Assembly (NCBI GenBank): GCA_964539095.1
Contig: CAZIFL010000011.1
Location: 10,481-74,480 of the forward strand
Direction of reading: 5' to 3'
Source of the DNA: DAIPKP01 sp964539095
GTDB taxonomy: Bacteria; Synergistota; Synergistia; Synergistales; Aminiphilaceae
DNA: 64,000 nucleotides
Shown piece by piece: positions 8,540-17,525 of the stretch. Below the pieces are notes generated by a model. That model worked only from the letters and a program-made list of their open reading frames with translations, was not told where the DNA came from and did not search any database. The translations under genes were made by a program, and so were the position numbers. Positions within the stretch are counted from its first letter, which is position 1, and each line of letters begins with the position of its first letter.

Positions 8540-9049
8540 GTGAAAATCAAATTGATCGCGCCATTATTTGTAGTGCTTATGGTTTTTTTCTTTGGAACTC
8601 TGCAGCCTGCTCAGGGGGCTCCTCTTTTTGCCTCCTACGAAGTCACCCGGCATTCGGATGGAGAGGAGGTCTCCCTGGGAGATTTTGTGGGCTCCCCGGT
8701 GATGCTCATGCTCTTCTTCCCCAACTGCGATGACTGCCAGGAGGAGCTGCAGCTCTTTGAAGAGATGCGAGAAGAGCTGGATCAGCGAGGGGTAACGCTC
8801 TTTCCCATCACTAAAGAGCGTTTCAACCCTCGGCTTGTCTCCAAAACACTGAAGGATCTTGGGGTGGAGCATCTCGAAATTTATTATGATCACATGCCGG
8901 GGCTCTTCGAACGCATACCGGTACGGAACGTGCCGCACCTGATGATCTTTGATGCTTCAGGAACGGTGGTCTACGATGAAAAGGGGCTGATCTCCGAGCC
9001 TTTGCTGGAGGAGATTCTTGACACCATTGCTCCGAGAAAGGAAGCGTAA
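8540..9049 (+). CDS. Exported thioredoxin/TlpA-like protein, first of a pair
   Basis: A 169-residue protein with an N-terminal signal peptide (KIKLIAPLFVVLMVFFFGTLQPAQG, cleavage expected near residue 26). A thioredoxin fold of the TlpA/AhpC type follows, with a CxxC redox centre FFPNCDDCQEEL at about residues 64-75 and the cis-Pro region VRNVPHLMIFD near 129-140. It probably acts as a thiol-disulfide oxidoreductase or reductant carrier outside the cytoplasmic membrane. The start is GTG 8540, three bases after gpmA. The downstream gene is a paralogue. No cytochrome-biogenesis or DsbD-like partner is present here. Confidence 0.82.
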   Translation: MKIKLIAPLFVVLMVFFFGTLQPAQGAPLFASYEVTRHSDGEEVSLGDFVGSPVMLMLFFPNCDDCQEELQLFEEMREELDQRGVTLFPITKERFNPRLVSKTLKDLGVEHLEIYYDHMPGLFERIPVRNVPHLMIFDASGTVVYDEKGLISEPLLEEILDTIAPRKEA

Positions 9050-9050
9050 A

Positions 9051-9569
9051 ATGATTATGAAAAAATGTGGATATGCGGTACTGCTCGGGGTACTCTCTCT
9101 TGCCCTTTTAGGATTTTCAGGATCTGTATCTGCCGCAGAGGTGCCTCTCGGGGGATTTACCCTCTACACTGCTCCGGGGGGAGGTTTGCTGGACACCTCA
9201 GATCTGCTGGGAAAGCCGGTACTCATGATCTTCTTTACCCCCAACTGCCCAGCCTGTGAGAAGGAGCTTCGGGCTCTGGATCCTCTGGCAGCTTCCTATG
9301 AAGAGAGATGGGGGGTCACGATTCTCCCCGTCGCTCCCGGCTCGTTGCGAAGTCAGGCTGCCCGTCTGGAGGAGTTTGTACGCCAGCGCTGGGGTGTTGT
9401 CTCCCTGGATATCTACACAGATGGAGATCCCGGCATGATGGAGGCGCACAAGGTGGAGTACGTCCCCACTCTGGTGCTCTACGACAAAGAGGGAAAGCAA
9501 ATCTGGAAAGAGACCGGAGCAGTTCCCTCAACCACGCTGGAGAAGCTCTTCGAAAGCACCCTTCAGTAA
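9051..9569 (+). CDS. Exported thioredoxin/TlpA-like protein, second of a pair
   Basis: A 172-residue paralogue of the preceding gene. It has a signal peptide (KKCGYAVLLGVLSLALLGFSGSVSA) and a thioredoxin fold with the CxxC centre FTPNCPACEKEL and the cis-Pro region VEYVPTLVLYD. The ATG at 9051 lies 6 bases after AAGGAAG and one base after the previous stop; a second ATG at 9057 is also possible. Different dipeptides between the cysteines (CDDC against CPAC) suggest different redox potentials for the two proteins. Substrate proteins are unknown. Confidence 0.82.
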   Translation: MIMKKCGYAVLLGVLSLALLGFSGSVSAAEVPLGGFTLYTAPGGGLLDTSDLLGKPVLMIFFTPNCPACEKELRALDPLAASYEERWGVTILPVAPGSLRSQAARLEEFVRQRWGVVSLDIYTDGDPGMMEAHKVEYVPTLVLYDKEGKQIWKETGAVPSTTLEKLFESTLQ

Positions 9570-9623
9570 GGAAGATTGCTAGGGAAGAGAGCGTTACGAG
9601 CACTACGCCAACACCCACACGAA

Positions 9624-9658
9624 GAAGGCCCCCGAAGAGAATACCTTCGGGGGCCTTC
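9624..9658. terminator. Bidirectional hairpin between convergent genes
   Basis: A perfect 14-bp stem GAAGGCCCCCGAAG / CTTCGGGGGCCTTC with a 7-base loop, placed between the thioredoxin gene (plus) and the transglycosylase gene (minus). There is no strong T-run on either side. Confidence 0.7.
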
Positions 9659-9683
9659 TGGCATGTCTCTGTCGGTGAAAAAC

Positions 9684-10310
9684 CTACCCTTCCTTCTGTC
9701 TCTTAAGGTAGATGCCGCTCATGCTCTTGTAGAAATCGAGAATGGTCTTTTTGTACGATGTTCGGGGGGCTCCGAGGTAGCGATCCAGTGCTCGGTCGGT
9801 ATCCTGATAGCGCCGGATATGATTGGCGAGAAGATAGGTGCCGACGCGGATATTGTTCTGGGGCTCCATGAGATCCTCCAGAGTTTTGATGATCCCGAAG
9901 GCCTTTCGGATTGATTTTTGGTGGGCCTTCCAGTGGATCTGCATAAGGCCGTAGGCTCCCTTGGGAGATCGGGCATCCCATTTTGCGGTCGATTCCTTCA
10001 CCAGAATGGAGGCTACAAGAAAGGGATCTACCCCGAACTCCCTCCCCGCATCGGTGATGTACCAGGCGTATTCCCTGGCGGTTTTTTCCGAGAGTGCGCT
10101 GTTACGCTGCCTGAGAAAGGTTGCAATGATAGCGGTTACCCGTTCGTTGTATTTCTGATGCCCCAGGCTCTTCATGACGTTGAACTCAAAGCTCTGGGCA
10201 AAGAAATCCGTGGTTTTGGCAGCCTGAACGGAAGAGGGGAGGAGGAAGAGAAAAAGTCCGAGAAGAAACAGTTTTTGAAATCGAGAAGCAATTTTTGAAT
10301 GCGTATACAT
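9684..10310 (-). CDS. Lytic transglycosylase (SLT domain), paralogue 1
   Basis: A 208-residue exported peptidoglycan lyase. An N-terminal signal sequence (LFLLGLFLFLLPSSVQA) is followed by a family-1 SLT domain with the catalytic Glu in GVDPFLVASILVKEST, the GAYGLMQIHWKAH motif, and a downstream NNIRVGTYLLANHIRRY segment typical of the fold. The ATG at 10310 follows GGGTGA; two earlier in-frame ATGs have no better site. A homologue lies 230 bp upstream on the same strand, so the pair arose by duplication. Each gene has its own terminator, so they are likely separate transcripts. Confidence 0.9.
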   Translation of the reverse strand: MYTHSKIASRFQKLFLLGLFLFLLPSSVQAAKTTDFFAQSFEFNVMKSLGHQKYNERVTAIIATFLRQRNSALSEKTAREYAWYITDAGREFGVDPFLVASILVKESTAKWDARSPKGAYGLMQIHWKAHQKSIRKAFGIIKTLEDLMEPQNNIRVGTYLLANHIRRYQDTDRALDRYLGAPRTSYKKTILDFYKSMSGIYLKRQKEG

Positions 10311-10431
10311 AGAATCACCCATCATTTTAAGAATAGCGTTGAGAACAGGAACACACCGGGGAGGGATGGTACCTGAAAAGAGGAGAAAGAACAAGGTAAA
10401 AATACCTATTTGTTGTTTTTTAGTTAAAAGA

Positions 10432-10468
10432 ATCTCTCCCCTTATCCCGAAAGGGGGAGGGGAGAGAT
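10432..10468 (-). terminator. Rho-independent terminator of transglycosylase 2
   Basis: ATCTCTCCCC (10432-10441) pairs with GGGGAGAGAT (10459-10468) with extra pairs inside. On the minus strand the stem is followed by TCTTTTAACTAAAAAAC, a U-rich tail. Confidence 0.65.
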
Positions 10469-10542
10469 GTCGTGCCAGAGGGAGAAAAATCTTCCCGCTG
10501 CTGGCGCACGCGGTAAAAGAATTTAGCGATTCAGGAGAAGCA

Positions 10543-11175
10543 TCAGGAGGATTTTTCCCTGTTATAGAGCGAGATCATACGGTGGTAGTATTTCAGAAGG
10601 GTGCTCTTGTACTTGGAAGATGTTGTCCCCTTGTAGGAGTCGAGAGAGGGATCGACACGCCCTTTGTGTCTTCTTATGAAGTTCGCAAGCATGTAGGCTC
10701 CCACCCGGATGTTGTTCTCTGGTTTCTTGAGATCCTCCACGGAGCGTATGGCGGGGAAGGCTTTGGGGATGCTTTTCTGGTGGACGGACCATTTGATCTG
10801 CATAAGGCCATAGCATCCACGGTTCTGGGCGTTGGCCCGCACGGTGGACTCCTTTACGATGATCCCCGCGAGGAGAAAGGGATCCACCCCGAATTCACGG
10901 GCGGCTTGGAGGACGATCTGAGCGTATTTTTTGGCGTTTTCGCGGGAGAGCTTGGGGTTTTTTTCCCGAAAGAAGGCGGCGATGGCCTTATCCGCCGGGG
11001 GGGCACATTTGGCATCTCCGAGGGCGCGTATGGTGAGAAAGTGCCGATCGTTATCGAAAAAAGAGGCTTCTCCTGGTGAGGGGTGGAGGAGGGGTGCAAT
11101 AAGAACACAGAGGAAGAAAACGAGAAGCGCTCTACCAAAAAAACGCCCTGGGCCGATTCGCTGGTTATGATTCAC
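10543..11175 (-). CDS. Lytic transglycosylase (SLT domain), paralogue 2
   Basis: A 210-residue paralogue of the neighbouring enzyme. It has a signal sequence at about 14-36 (FGRALLVFFLCVLIAPLLHPSPGEA) and an SLT domain with the catalytic Glu in GVDPFLLAGIIVKEST, then CYGLMQIKWSVHQ and NNIRVGAYMLANFIRRH. The start is GTG 11175 with GAGGTGA five bases upstream. Two lone cysteines (ALGDAKCAPP and NRGCYG) are absent from paralogue 1 and could form a disulfide. It cleaves glycan strands in the periplasm during wall turnover or insertion of envelope complexes. Confidence 0.9.
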   Translation of the reverse strand: MNHNQRIGPGRFFGRALLVFFLCVLIAPLLHPSPGEASFFDNDRHFLTIRALGDAKCAPPADKAIAAFFREKNPKLSRENAKKYAQIVLQAAREFGVDPFLLAGIIVKESTVRANAQNRGCYGLMQIKWSVHQKSIPKAFPAIRSVEDLKKPENNIRVGAYMLANFIRRHKGRVDPSLDSYKGTTSSKYKSTLLKYYHRMISLYNREKSS

Positions 11176-11261
11176 AAAGCATCACCTCGTACAGAAAAAT
11201 TCCGGTGCTTCTCCGATTATACACAATTTCCCCCCAAAAGGCCCTTTTTTAGAGGGGAATT

Positions 11262-12494
11262 TCAAAAATTTTTCTCCTCCTCCAGCAGGTAGCGGTGCAG
11301 TTCTTCCCGGGAAATCTCCGGAGTCTCAAGGATTTTGCGTTTCAAAGCCTTGAGAAGGCTTCCTACAGCGGGGCCTGGCGGGCATCCGACGATCTTCATG
11401 CACTCCTCCCCCGAGAAAAACAGCCCCTTGCGGGAGGCTCGCAAAAACCGAGCTTTCCAGAGGAGGCAGTACCTCTGAAGCTCCTCTCCATGAACTGCTT
11501 TTTGGGGCTCCAGAGAGAGAAGCTCCAAAAAGTTTTCCAGCCAGGAGAAGCTAAAGCGCTCCAGAAGGTCGAGAGCCTCCGAGGGGGAGAGCCCCCCTCT
11601 GCTGCTTCCGTAGAGGTGCAGAAGCTCCGCCAGCCAGAGAGCTTTTTTGTCGGGCCAGCACCACGTACGGAGAAGAGAGTAGCTTTTTTCCCGCATCTCC
11701 CTCGGCTCTTCTTCTCCGGAGGCTCGAAAAAGATCGAGAAAAAAGGCTCCGGCAGAGCAGGAGAAGGAGTTTCCCCGCTCGCAGCTGCGGGAAAAAAGAG
11801 CAAATTGTTCCCGCTGCAAGAGAGGGAGAGGAGCCCCCCAGAGAGGGGCGAGAAGCCCAGCTTCTTGAAGAAGATCAGGAAAGGAAGGATTCTGCTCCTT
11901 GAGCCCCCGGTAGATCTCTTCACCCACCCGTTCCCCCGGAAGATCTGCACAGGCTTGGGCGAAGGGGGTACAGGCTTTAAGCTCTTTGGGGGGGAGATGA
12001 AAATGCTTCAGAGAGGTTCCGAGACGACAGAGCCGCAACGCCCGGAGCGGGTCCTGCCGTAGCCGGTCTTCAGCGGAGCCGTTCCAGCGCAGCACACGCC
12101 TTCGAAGATCTTCGAAGGCCTGAGGAGAGCCGAAAATCTCTCCCCCCCCATTCATCGCCAGGCTGTTTACCGTAAAGTCGCGGCGGGCAAGATCCTCCTC
12201 CAATGAAGAGGCCAGAAAGCTGCATTCAACGATGGTCCCCGAGGGGAGAGGGAGCAGATAGACCGGGGATGAGGGTTTTCCCAGAAGTCTCCCCCAGGGA
12301 TAGATCTTTTTCAGAAGCTCCTGGGGAGCGGTGGTGACGATATCCAGATCATGCAGAGGACGATGCAGCAGAAGATCCCGCACGGCACCCCCTGCAAGAA
12401 AGGAAGAAAACCCCAGACTTTCGAGATTCTGGAGGATTTCGAACCCCTCCTCGAGGAGATTTTGCTGTTGCAGGGAGGTATGTTTTCCATGCAT
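11262..12494 (-). CDS. cca: tRNA nucleotidyltransferase / poly(A) polymerase family (CCA-adding type)
   Basis: A 410-residue class II nucleotidyltransferase. The head domain has FLAGGAVRDLLLHRPLHDLDIVTT near residues 30-55 with the two metal-binding aspartates, followed by DLARRDFTVNSLAMN and RLRQDPLRALRLCRL. The C-terminal half is helical and poorly conserved, as usual. The family adds CCA to tRNA 3' ends or poly(A) to RNA; without biochemistry the two are hard to separate, and some anaerobes split CC- and A-addition between two such proteins. The ATG at 12494 follows AGAGGAGA. Confidence 0.88.
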   Translation of the reverse strand: MHGKHTSLQQQNLLEEGFEILQNLESLGFSSFLAGGAVRDLLLHRPLHDLDIVTTAPQELLKKIYPWGRLLGKPSSPVYLLPLPSGTIVECSFLASSLEEDLARRDFTVNSLAMNGGGEIFGSPQAFEDLRRRVLRWNGSAEDRLRQDPLRALRLCRLGTSLKHFHLPPKELKACTPFAQACADLPGERVGEEIYRGLKEQNPSFPDLLQEAGLLAPLWGAPLPLLQREQFALFSRSCERGNSFSCSAGAFFLDLFRASGEEEPREMREKSYSLLRTWCWPDKKALWLAELLHLYGSSRGGLSPSEALDLLERFSFSWLENFLELLSLEPQKAVHGEELQRYCLLWKARFLRASRKGLFFSGEECMKIVGCPPGPAVGSLLKALKRKILETPEISREELHRYLLEEEKNF

Positions 12495-12710
12495 GGGGTA
12501 TCTCCTCTCTAAGAAGGTCTCTGCCTTCGGGGATTCACGACAGGGAGGATACAGGCGTTGCTTCCCCCCTTGGCATGATTTGATTATCCCGGATGGGGAG
12601 AGGAAACGCAATGTTTTCTCGGGGTAAACCGAAGAGCAGATAAAAAAGAGCTTGCTTTCGGGGGAAAAGGGTGTTATTTTTTCAAAAAAACGTATGAAAG
12701 GAAGCCTGTC

Positions 12711-13160
12711 ATGACTGAAAAGGAGCTACTCTTTACCATGAAGCCTTTGGGATATGTGATCTCCCCCTATACGGAGAGTGGGGAGGCCCCTTCTCAGAGT
12801 ACCCGCTCGGAGGCGTTGCCGGGGAAGATCGTGATCTTTCCCGAATATGCTCCGGCCCTTCTGAGGCTGGAAGAATACTCTCATGTGATGGTTTTTTTCT
12901 GTTTTCACCTCATGAACGAGGAGCCCGAGCTTGTGCATCATCCCCGAGGGGGCGGGGAGCTGCGGGGGCTCTTTGCCTCCCGAACCCCCCGCAGGCCCAA
13001 TCGGATCGGGCTTTCGGTGCTCCCCCTGGAGCGCATCGAACAGAATGTGCTCTATGTGAGCCAGGTGGACATGCTTGATGGCACACCCGTGCTGGATCTT
13101 AAGGCCTATGAGCCGGGGCTGCTCCCCTCCCCGGAGAAGGTGCGTACTTTGGAACGATAG
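12711..13160 (+). CDS. trmO: tRNA (N6-threonylcarbamoyladenosine37-N6)-methyltransferase TrmO
   Basis: A 149-residue protein of the YaeB/TsaA family, which methylates t6A37 in Thr-tRNA. The family hallmarks are the opening KPLGYVISPY, the central LEEYSHVMVFFCFH, and above all LRGLFASRTPRRPNRIGLSVLPLERI at about residues 85-107, followed by DMLDGTPVLDLKAY. The ATG at 12711 lies 7 bases after GAAAGGAAG. The gene is divergent from cca, another tRNA-maturation gene, and ends in a strong shared terminator. Confidence 0.92.
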   Translation: MTEKELLFTMKPLGYVISPYTESGEAPSQSTRSEALPGKIVIFPEYAPALLRLEEYSHVMVFFCFHLMNEEPELVHHPRGGGELRGLFASRTPRRPNRIGLSVLPLERIEQNVLYVSQVDMLDGTPVLDLKAYEPGLLPSPEKVRTLER

Positions 13161-13168
13161 ATTTTTAC

Positions 13169-13222
13169 GGCAACAGAGCGAAGGCCCCGCAGATTCTTTT
13201 GCGGGGCCTTCGCTCTGTTGCC
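13169..13222. terminator. Strong bidirectional terminator between trmO and the symporter gene
   Basis: A perfect 22-bp inverted repeat, with arms 13169-13190 and 13201-13222 and a 10-base loop, sits between two convergent genes. The top of the stem is AAGGCCCCGC / GCGGGGCCTT. Confidence 0.85.
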
Positions 13223-13295
13223 GGCGTTATCTGTGGTGGTGTGCTCCGGGAGTATTCCCGAGAGTTTGCAAAAGAAGGATCATCTGCTGACGACG

Positions 13296-14759
13296 TTATA
13301 CCTTCTCGGGAGCCTCAAAGAAGAGGTCTACCTGCTCCTCGGGGCTGTGCTTGGTCATGTTGGAGATCAGCACGAGAGCGGTAAAGGAGACTGCCCATCC
13401 GATGTAAGAGCCGTCAAAGCCATAAGGTTTGCCCATAAGGGACCATACGATGGAGGAACCGCCTCCGAGAAGGATGCTCCAGAAAGCTCCCGTAGCGGTA
13501 GCGCCCCGCCAGAAGAGAAGGCCCAGCATGGGGAAGAAGAGCCCCGCAGCGCCGAAGGTGTAGGCGTACATCACCAGGTCGATAACCCGGGGGATCTGAT
13601 AGGCCAGACCGATGGCGAAGGCTCCGAGGACGAACACCGCCAAGCGGTTGACGAACATGAGCTGTTTGTCCGACGCCTTGGGGTTGATGAGCTTCCGGTA
13701 GATGTCGTTGGTGAAGATGGCCACACTCCCCATGAGGCAGGAGTCGGCTGTGGAGAGCACCGCCGCCATGTAGGCTGCCACCACGAGCCCCGAAAGGCCG
13801 ATGGGAAGAATAGTAACGATCATGGTGGGGGTAGCAAGTTCGGGATCGCTCAGACCGGGGACGAGGACATGTGCCAGAAGCCCTACAAGGGTCATGCCGA
13901 TGGCGAAGATAGGCCATTCGATGGGGAATCCCGTGAGGAAGATCCCCATTTTGGCGGTCTTCTCATCCTTGGCAGCGATAACCCGCTGGAAAGTGGCGAT
14001 GGAGATGAACCACACCGGGAAGATGGAGAGGAACCAACCCACCGCAGTCTTCCAGTCTATGGCCCCCCATTCGGTAAGCCCCGCAGTCTCGGGATTCGCC
14101 GCCAGCTGCTCCATAAGGGCTCCGAAGCCCCCCACTTTGCTCAGCCCCATGGGGACGAGGATACCCACCACGCCGATGGTGAGAATGATCAGCTGATAGA
14201 CATCCAGGGTGATAACCGCCTTGAGCCCTCCCATGGAGGTGTAGAGGAGGATGATGACTCCCGCAATGATGATGGTGGTGGTTACGTCGAGGCCGATGGT
14301 TCCCGCCACGAGCTTGGCTCCTGCGATAACCTGGCCGCCGACGAAGGTCCACCAGGCGAGCCCGATAAGCAGTGCCGCCATCATGCCGGTCTTCTTGTCG
14401 AATCGAGATTCAAAGAGATCTCCCGTGGTGAGCCCCTTTACCTTTACGGACCAGCGGTGAAGCTTGGGAGCCAGAAGAAGAGCCGCCAGGCATGCGCTGA
14501 GGGCGGAGACACCGATAAGCCAGGAGCCGGAGATCCCTATGCTGAAGCCCAGTCCACCCATGGCGATGCTGAAACCGCCTCCGAGGTCCGTGGCAGCGGC
14601 GGAGCCGGTAGTCCGGATAAGGCCCATGTTACGGTCTGCTGCAAGGAAAGATTCATTCTCCTTGCCTGTCTCTGCCTGTTTCATGATGTAGTAGCCGATG
14701 GAGATAAGAGAAATAAAGTACGCAATAACAACCCCTACGTCCAAAATGTGCAGTTGCAT
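13296..14759 (-). CDS. Sodium:solute symporter (SSS family)
   Basis: A 487-residue permease with about thirteen membrane segments, beginning with an outward N-terminal helix as in PutP/PanF-type carriers. Landmarks are AADRNMGLIRTTGSAAATDLGGGFSIAMGG at about 41-70, the YTSMGGLKAVITLDVYQ segment in the middle, and LSTADSCLMGSVAIFTNDIYRKL near 335-358, which carries the Ser/Thr sodium-ligand motif of the family. The substrate is unknown. It lies 169 bp downstream of the M20 peptidase on the same strand as kamA, so uptake of a lysine-related amino acid or peptide-derived compound is a reasonable inference. Confidence 0.9.
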   Translation of the reverse strand: MQLHILDVGVVIAYFISLISIGYYIMKQAETGKENESFLAADRNMGLIRTTGSAAATDLGGGFSIAMGGLGFSIGISGSWLIGVSALSACLAALLLAPKLHRWSVKVKGLTTGDLFESRFDKKTGMMAALLIGLAWWTFVGGQVIAGAKLVAGTIGLDVTTTIIIAGVIILLYTSMGGLKAVITLDVYQLIILTIGVVGILVPMGLSKVGGFGALMEQLAANPETAGLTEWGAIDWKTAVGWFLSIFPVWFISIATFQRVIAAKDEKTAKMGIFLTGFPIEWPIFAIGMTLVGLLAHVLVPGLSDPELATPTMIVTILPIGLSGLVVAAYMAAVLSTADSCLMGSVAIFTNDIYRKLINPKASDKQLMFVNRLAVFVLGAFAIGLAYQIPRVIDLVMYAYTFGAAGLFFPMLGLLFWRGATATGAFWSILLGGGSSIVWSLMGKPYGFDGSYIGWAVSFTALVLISNMTKHSPEEQVDLFFEAPEKV

Positions 14760-14928
14760 AAAGCTAACCTCCCTTGTCTTTGCTCATTCTCTTCTGGCAC
14801 CGAAATCTTTCCGGAAGAGTCCACGTTCCCCCTGGCGCAGGTTCTCGTAAGGTTTTTTCAGGAATGATGCTGTAGCGCATCCTCCTCCTTTCCTGGCAAG
14901 AGTGTCTCTCCGCCTCTGCGGATAGAAC

Positions 14929-16149
14929 TCAGGATGTGACATCCTCTCCGCAGAGAGAGGCGAGAAAACGATAGAGAGCCTGGGTGCTCTGAAGCACCGT
15001 GGAGAGTTCCACGTACTCGTCGGCTCCGTGATAGTTCCCCCCCTTGGCCCCCACCACGAGGGTGGGAACGCCGAGCCTCCCCCCGGTGTAGCAGAAATCT
15101 CCCACACTGGCGAAGTAGCTCTGTACGGGTTTCTTTCCCGTAACCTCCTGAAGAGCCTTTTCCATCACCTGGACATAGGGGTTATCCTCGGGGACCACGT
15201 AGGCTGGAAATCCGTCGCACTCCGGATGCGGAGCGTCCCGGAAGGAGACTGTGGCTTTACCCTGGATATCTGCCCGTTTGATAGCCTCTTCCGCCTCCTG
15301 GCGAAGCGTCTCCTTGGATACGCCTACCACCACGTGGCGGAAGATGGAGAACTGTGCCTCATCGGGTACCGAAAGAGCCGCGCCGCCTCCGTGAAAGTCG
15401 ATACAGCAGAGAGAGCCCGATCCGAGCTTGTCGTGGGAGGGAAGAGTGATCTTCTCAAGCTCCAGAAGGATCTTCGCGGCTTCGGTGACGGCGTTGATCC
15501 CCAGTTCCGGCTGGGCGCCGTGGGCGGATTTTCCCTCCACGGTGATCTTGTAGTTCCACCCCCCCCGGGCGCCGAGGCAGATGCTCGGAAAGGGGACGTC
15601 CGCAAAGGCGCTACTCGGCTCGGTGATTACCGCCACATCCGCATCGGAGCGCATGATGCCGTCCACGATAAGAGCATCTGTGCCGAGGCCGAAGGGCCCC
15701 TCCTCGTCGCAGACCAGGCTGTAGTCGATGCGCCCCCGGAACTCCTGATGATCTTCGAGAAAGGCCGCCAGGGCGAGCATGATGGAGGCGCATCCCGCCT
15801 TCATGTCGCAGGCCCCCAGGCCGTACATGCGATCCCCCTCCACGGAGGCGGCGTAGGGATCGCGAGTCCACCCTTCGCAGAGTTTTACCGTATCAAGATG
15901 GCCGTTCAGAAGAATGGAAGGCCCCTCGGCACTCCCCTGAAGCGTCCCCACCACGTTGATGCCGTGGTAGTTGTAAATTTTACTCTCATGGAACCGATGA
16001 AACGCTGCGGGAACATGATGCTCCTCCAGCCACTTTTTCGCAAAGTCCACGACAGCTTCTTCGTTGAAATAGGGGCTCGGAATGCGTACGAGCTGGCGTA
16101 GCAACTCAGTAACCCTCTCTTGGGTAATCTTTTCGTATCCTTTTCTCAT
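14929..16149 (-). CDS. M20-family peptidase/deacylase (ArgE/DapE type)
   Basis: A 406-residue zinc amidohydrolase. The metal motif LNGHLDTV (His84, Asp86), the bridging-aspartate region YGLGACDMKAG, the catalytic Glu pair in LVCDEEGPFGLG, VITEPSS, and the C-terminal zinc-ligand region KGGNYHGADEYVEL are all present, with a dimerisation domain inserted at about 190-310 (KSAHGAQPELGINAV). Such enzymes hydrolyse N-acyl amino acids, dipeptides or N-succinyl compounds. It starts 53 bases after kamA ends, so it is probably in the same transcript and may supply lysine or process its products. Confidence 0.88.
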   Translation of the reverse strand: MRKGYEKITQERVTELLRQLVRIPSPYFNEEAVVDFAKKWLEEHHVPAAFHRFHESKIYNYHGINVVGTLQGSAEGPSILLNGHLDTVKLCEGWTRDPYAASVEGDRMYGLGACDMKAGCASIMLALAAFLEDHQEFRGRIDYSLVCDEEGPFGLGTDALIVDGIMRSDADVAVITEPSSAFADVPFPSICLGARGGWNYKITVEGKSAHGAQPELGINAVTEAAKILLELEKITLPSHDKLGSGSLCCIDFHGGGAALSVPDEAQFSIFRHVVVGVSKETLRQEAEEAIKRADIQGKATVSFRDAPHPECDGFPAYVVPEDNPYVQVMEKALQEVTGKKPVQSYFASVGDFCYTGGRLGVPTLVVGAKGGNYHGADEYVELSTVLQSTQALYRFLASLCGEDVTS

Positions 16150-16202
16150 AAGAAGTTTCTTCCCCTACGTGTGTGCTACGCCTTTTCGGCGGGTGATAAT
16201 GC

Positions 16203-17468
16203 CTACTTTTTGTTCCGTTCCAGCCGCTGAAGATGGGCGGGCTCCATGGAGACTTTTTTGCCATCCAGAAGCTGAATGAGCCCCTCGTGAGAAAGATGTT
16301 GCTGCCGAGTGATGTACTCGTCTCGTTTGTAAAGCTTCTCGGGGTAGCTCCGGTTATCTTCGGGCTCCGTATAGGTAGTGAGCACTCCTTCGTAGTTGCG
16401 CAGAATCACCTTGCGATCCGAGCGAGAGACGATATAGTTCGGCATGACGGGGATCTTCCCCCCCCCTCCGGGAGCATCCACGATGAACATGGGCACTGCC
16501 AGCCCCGTGGTGTGGCCCCGGAGATACTCCATGATCTCGATACCCTTACCGACGGAGGTGCGGAAGTGTTCAATCCCCTCGGAGAGATCGCACTGATAGA
16601 TGTAGTAGGGGCGTACCCGGATCTTCAAGAGCTGCTGGTTCAGCTCCCGGAAAAGGTAGGGGCAGTCGTTGAGCCCCTTGAGAAGTACCGACTGGTTCCC
16701 CAGGGGAACCCCCGCATCCGCCAGCATGTTGCAGGCCTTGGCGGCCTCCGGAGTGATCTCCTTGGGGTGGTTGAAGTGCGTGTTGATCCAGATGGGGTGG
16801 TATTTCTTGAGCATGGCGCAGAGTTTCTCCGTAACCCTCTGGGGGCAGACCACGGGAGTGCGGCTGCCGATACGCACGAAGTCCACATGAGGAATGGCGG
16901 AGAGTTCTGCAATCACCCACTCAAGGAGGTCTTCATCAATGGTAAGAGGATCTCCTCCGGAGAGAAGCACATCCCGGAAAGAAGGGGTGTTGCGGATGTA
17001 GTCGATGCACTTGGCGATCTGCTCCTTGCCGTAGGCTTTGTCGGTCTCCCCGGCGTGGCGCCGCCGGGTGCAGTGACGGCAGTACATGGAACACTGATCC
17101 GTTACGAGAAGAAGCCCCCGGTCGGGATAGCGGTGGGTAAGCCCCGGTACGGGGGAGTCCACGTCCTCGTGAAGGGGGTCGTGAATATCCGCCCCTGCGA
17201 TGTGGGTCTCCGCCATGCTGGGAACCGCCTGCATGCGCACGGGGCAGGTGGGATCATCGGGATCCATAAGGGCTGCATAATAGGGGGTAATAGCCATGCG
17301 GAGCTTGGTAAGGCTGCGCTCAATCTGGGCTGCTTCTTCGTCGGTGACGTTGATCACCTTCCGAAGGGTGGGCACGTCGGTTATACGATTGGCGATCTGC
17401 CACTTCCAATCGTTCCATTGCTCCTCGGGTACATCTTTCCACAGGCTGATATGACGGTATTCGGTCAT
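16203..17468 (-). CDS. kamA: L-lysine 2,3-aminomutase
   Basis: A 421-residue radical-SAM, PLP-dependent enzyme that converts L-lysine to L-beta-lysine, the first step of anaerobic lysine fermentation or of beta-lysine osmolyte synthesis. The 4Fe-4S ligands are Cys126, Cys130 and Cys133 (CSMYCRHCTRRRH). The PLP lysine is Lys338 in DAPGGGGKIP. The substrate-specificity aspartates expected for lysine are kept (Asp294 in YQCD, Asp331 in IVDAP), which argues against glutamate 2,3-aminomutase. The start is ATG 17468 behind GGGGGGA. No kamDE, kdd, kce or kal genes lie nearby. A good promoter and a small palindrome lie upstream. Confidence 0.94.
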   Translation of the reverse strand: MTEYRHISLWKDVPEEQWNDWKWQIANRITDVPTLRKVINVTDEEAAQIERSLTKLRMAITPYYAALMDPDDPTCPVRMQAVPSMAETHIAGADIHDPLHEDVDSPVPGLTHRYPDRGLLLVTDQCSMYCRHCTRRRHAGETDKAYGKEQIAKCIDYIRNTPSFRDVLLSGGDPLTIDEDLLEWVIAELSAIPHVDFVRIGSRTPVVCPQRVTEKLCAMLKKYHPIWINTHFNHPKEITPEAAKACNMLADAGVPLGNQSVLLKGLNDCPYLFRELNQQLLKIRVRPYYIYQCDLSEGIEHFRTSVGKGIEIMEYLRGHTTGLAVPMFIVDAPGGGGKIPVMPNYIVSRSDRKVILRNYEGVLTTYTEPEDNRSYPEKLYKRDEYITRQQHLSHEGLIQLLDGKKVSMEPAHLQRLERNKK

Positions 17469-17525
17469 TGGTTATCCCCCCATACTAAAATTTTGCGAAG
17501 ATCTGTGAACCCTGGATCACGAAGG

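Noticed and set aside
16203..17468. kamA as glutamate 2,3-aminomutase
   Set aside because: The two aspartates that bind the lysine side-chain amine in known KamA are conserved (Asp294, Asp331).
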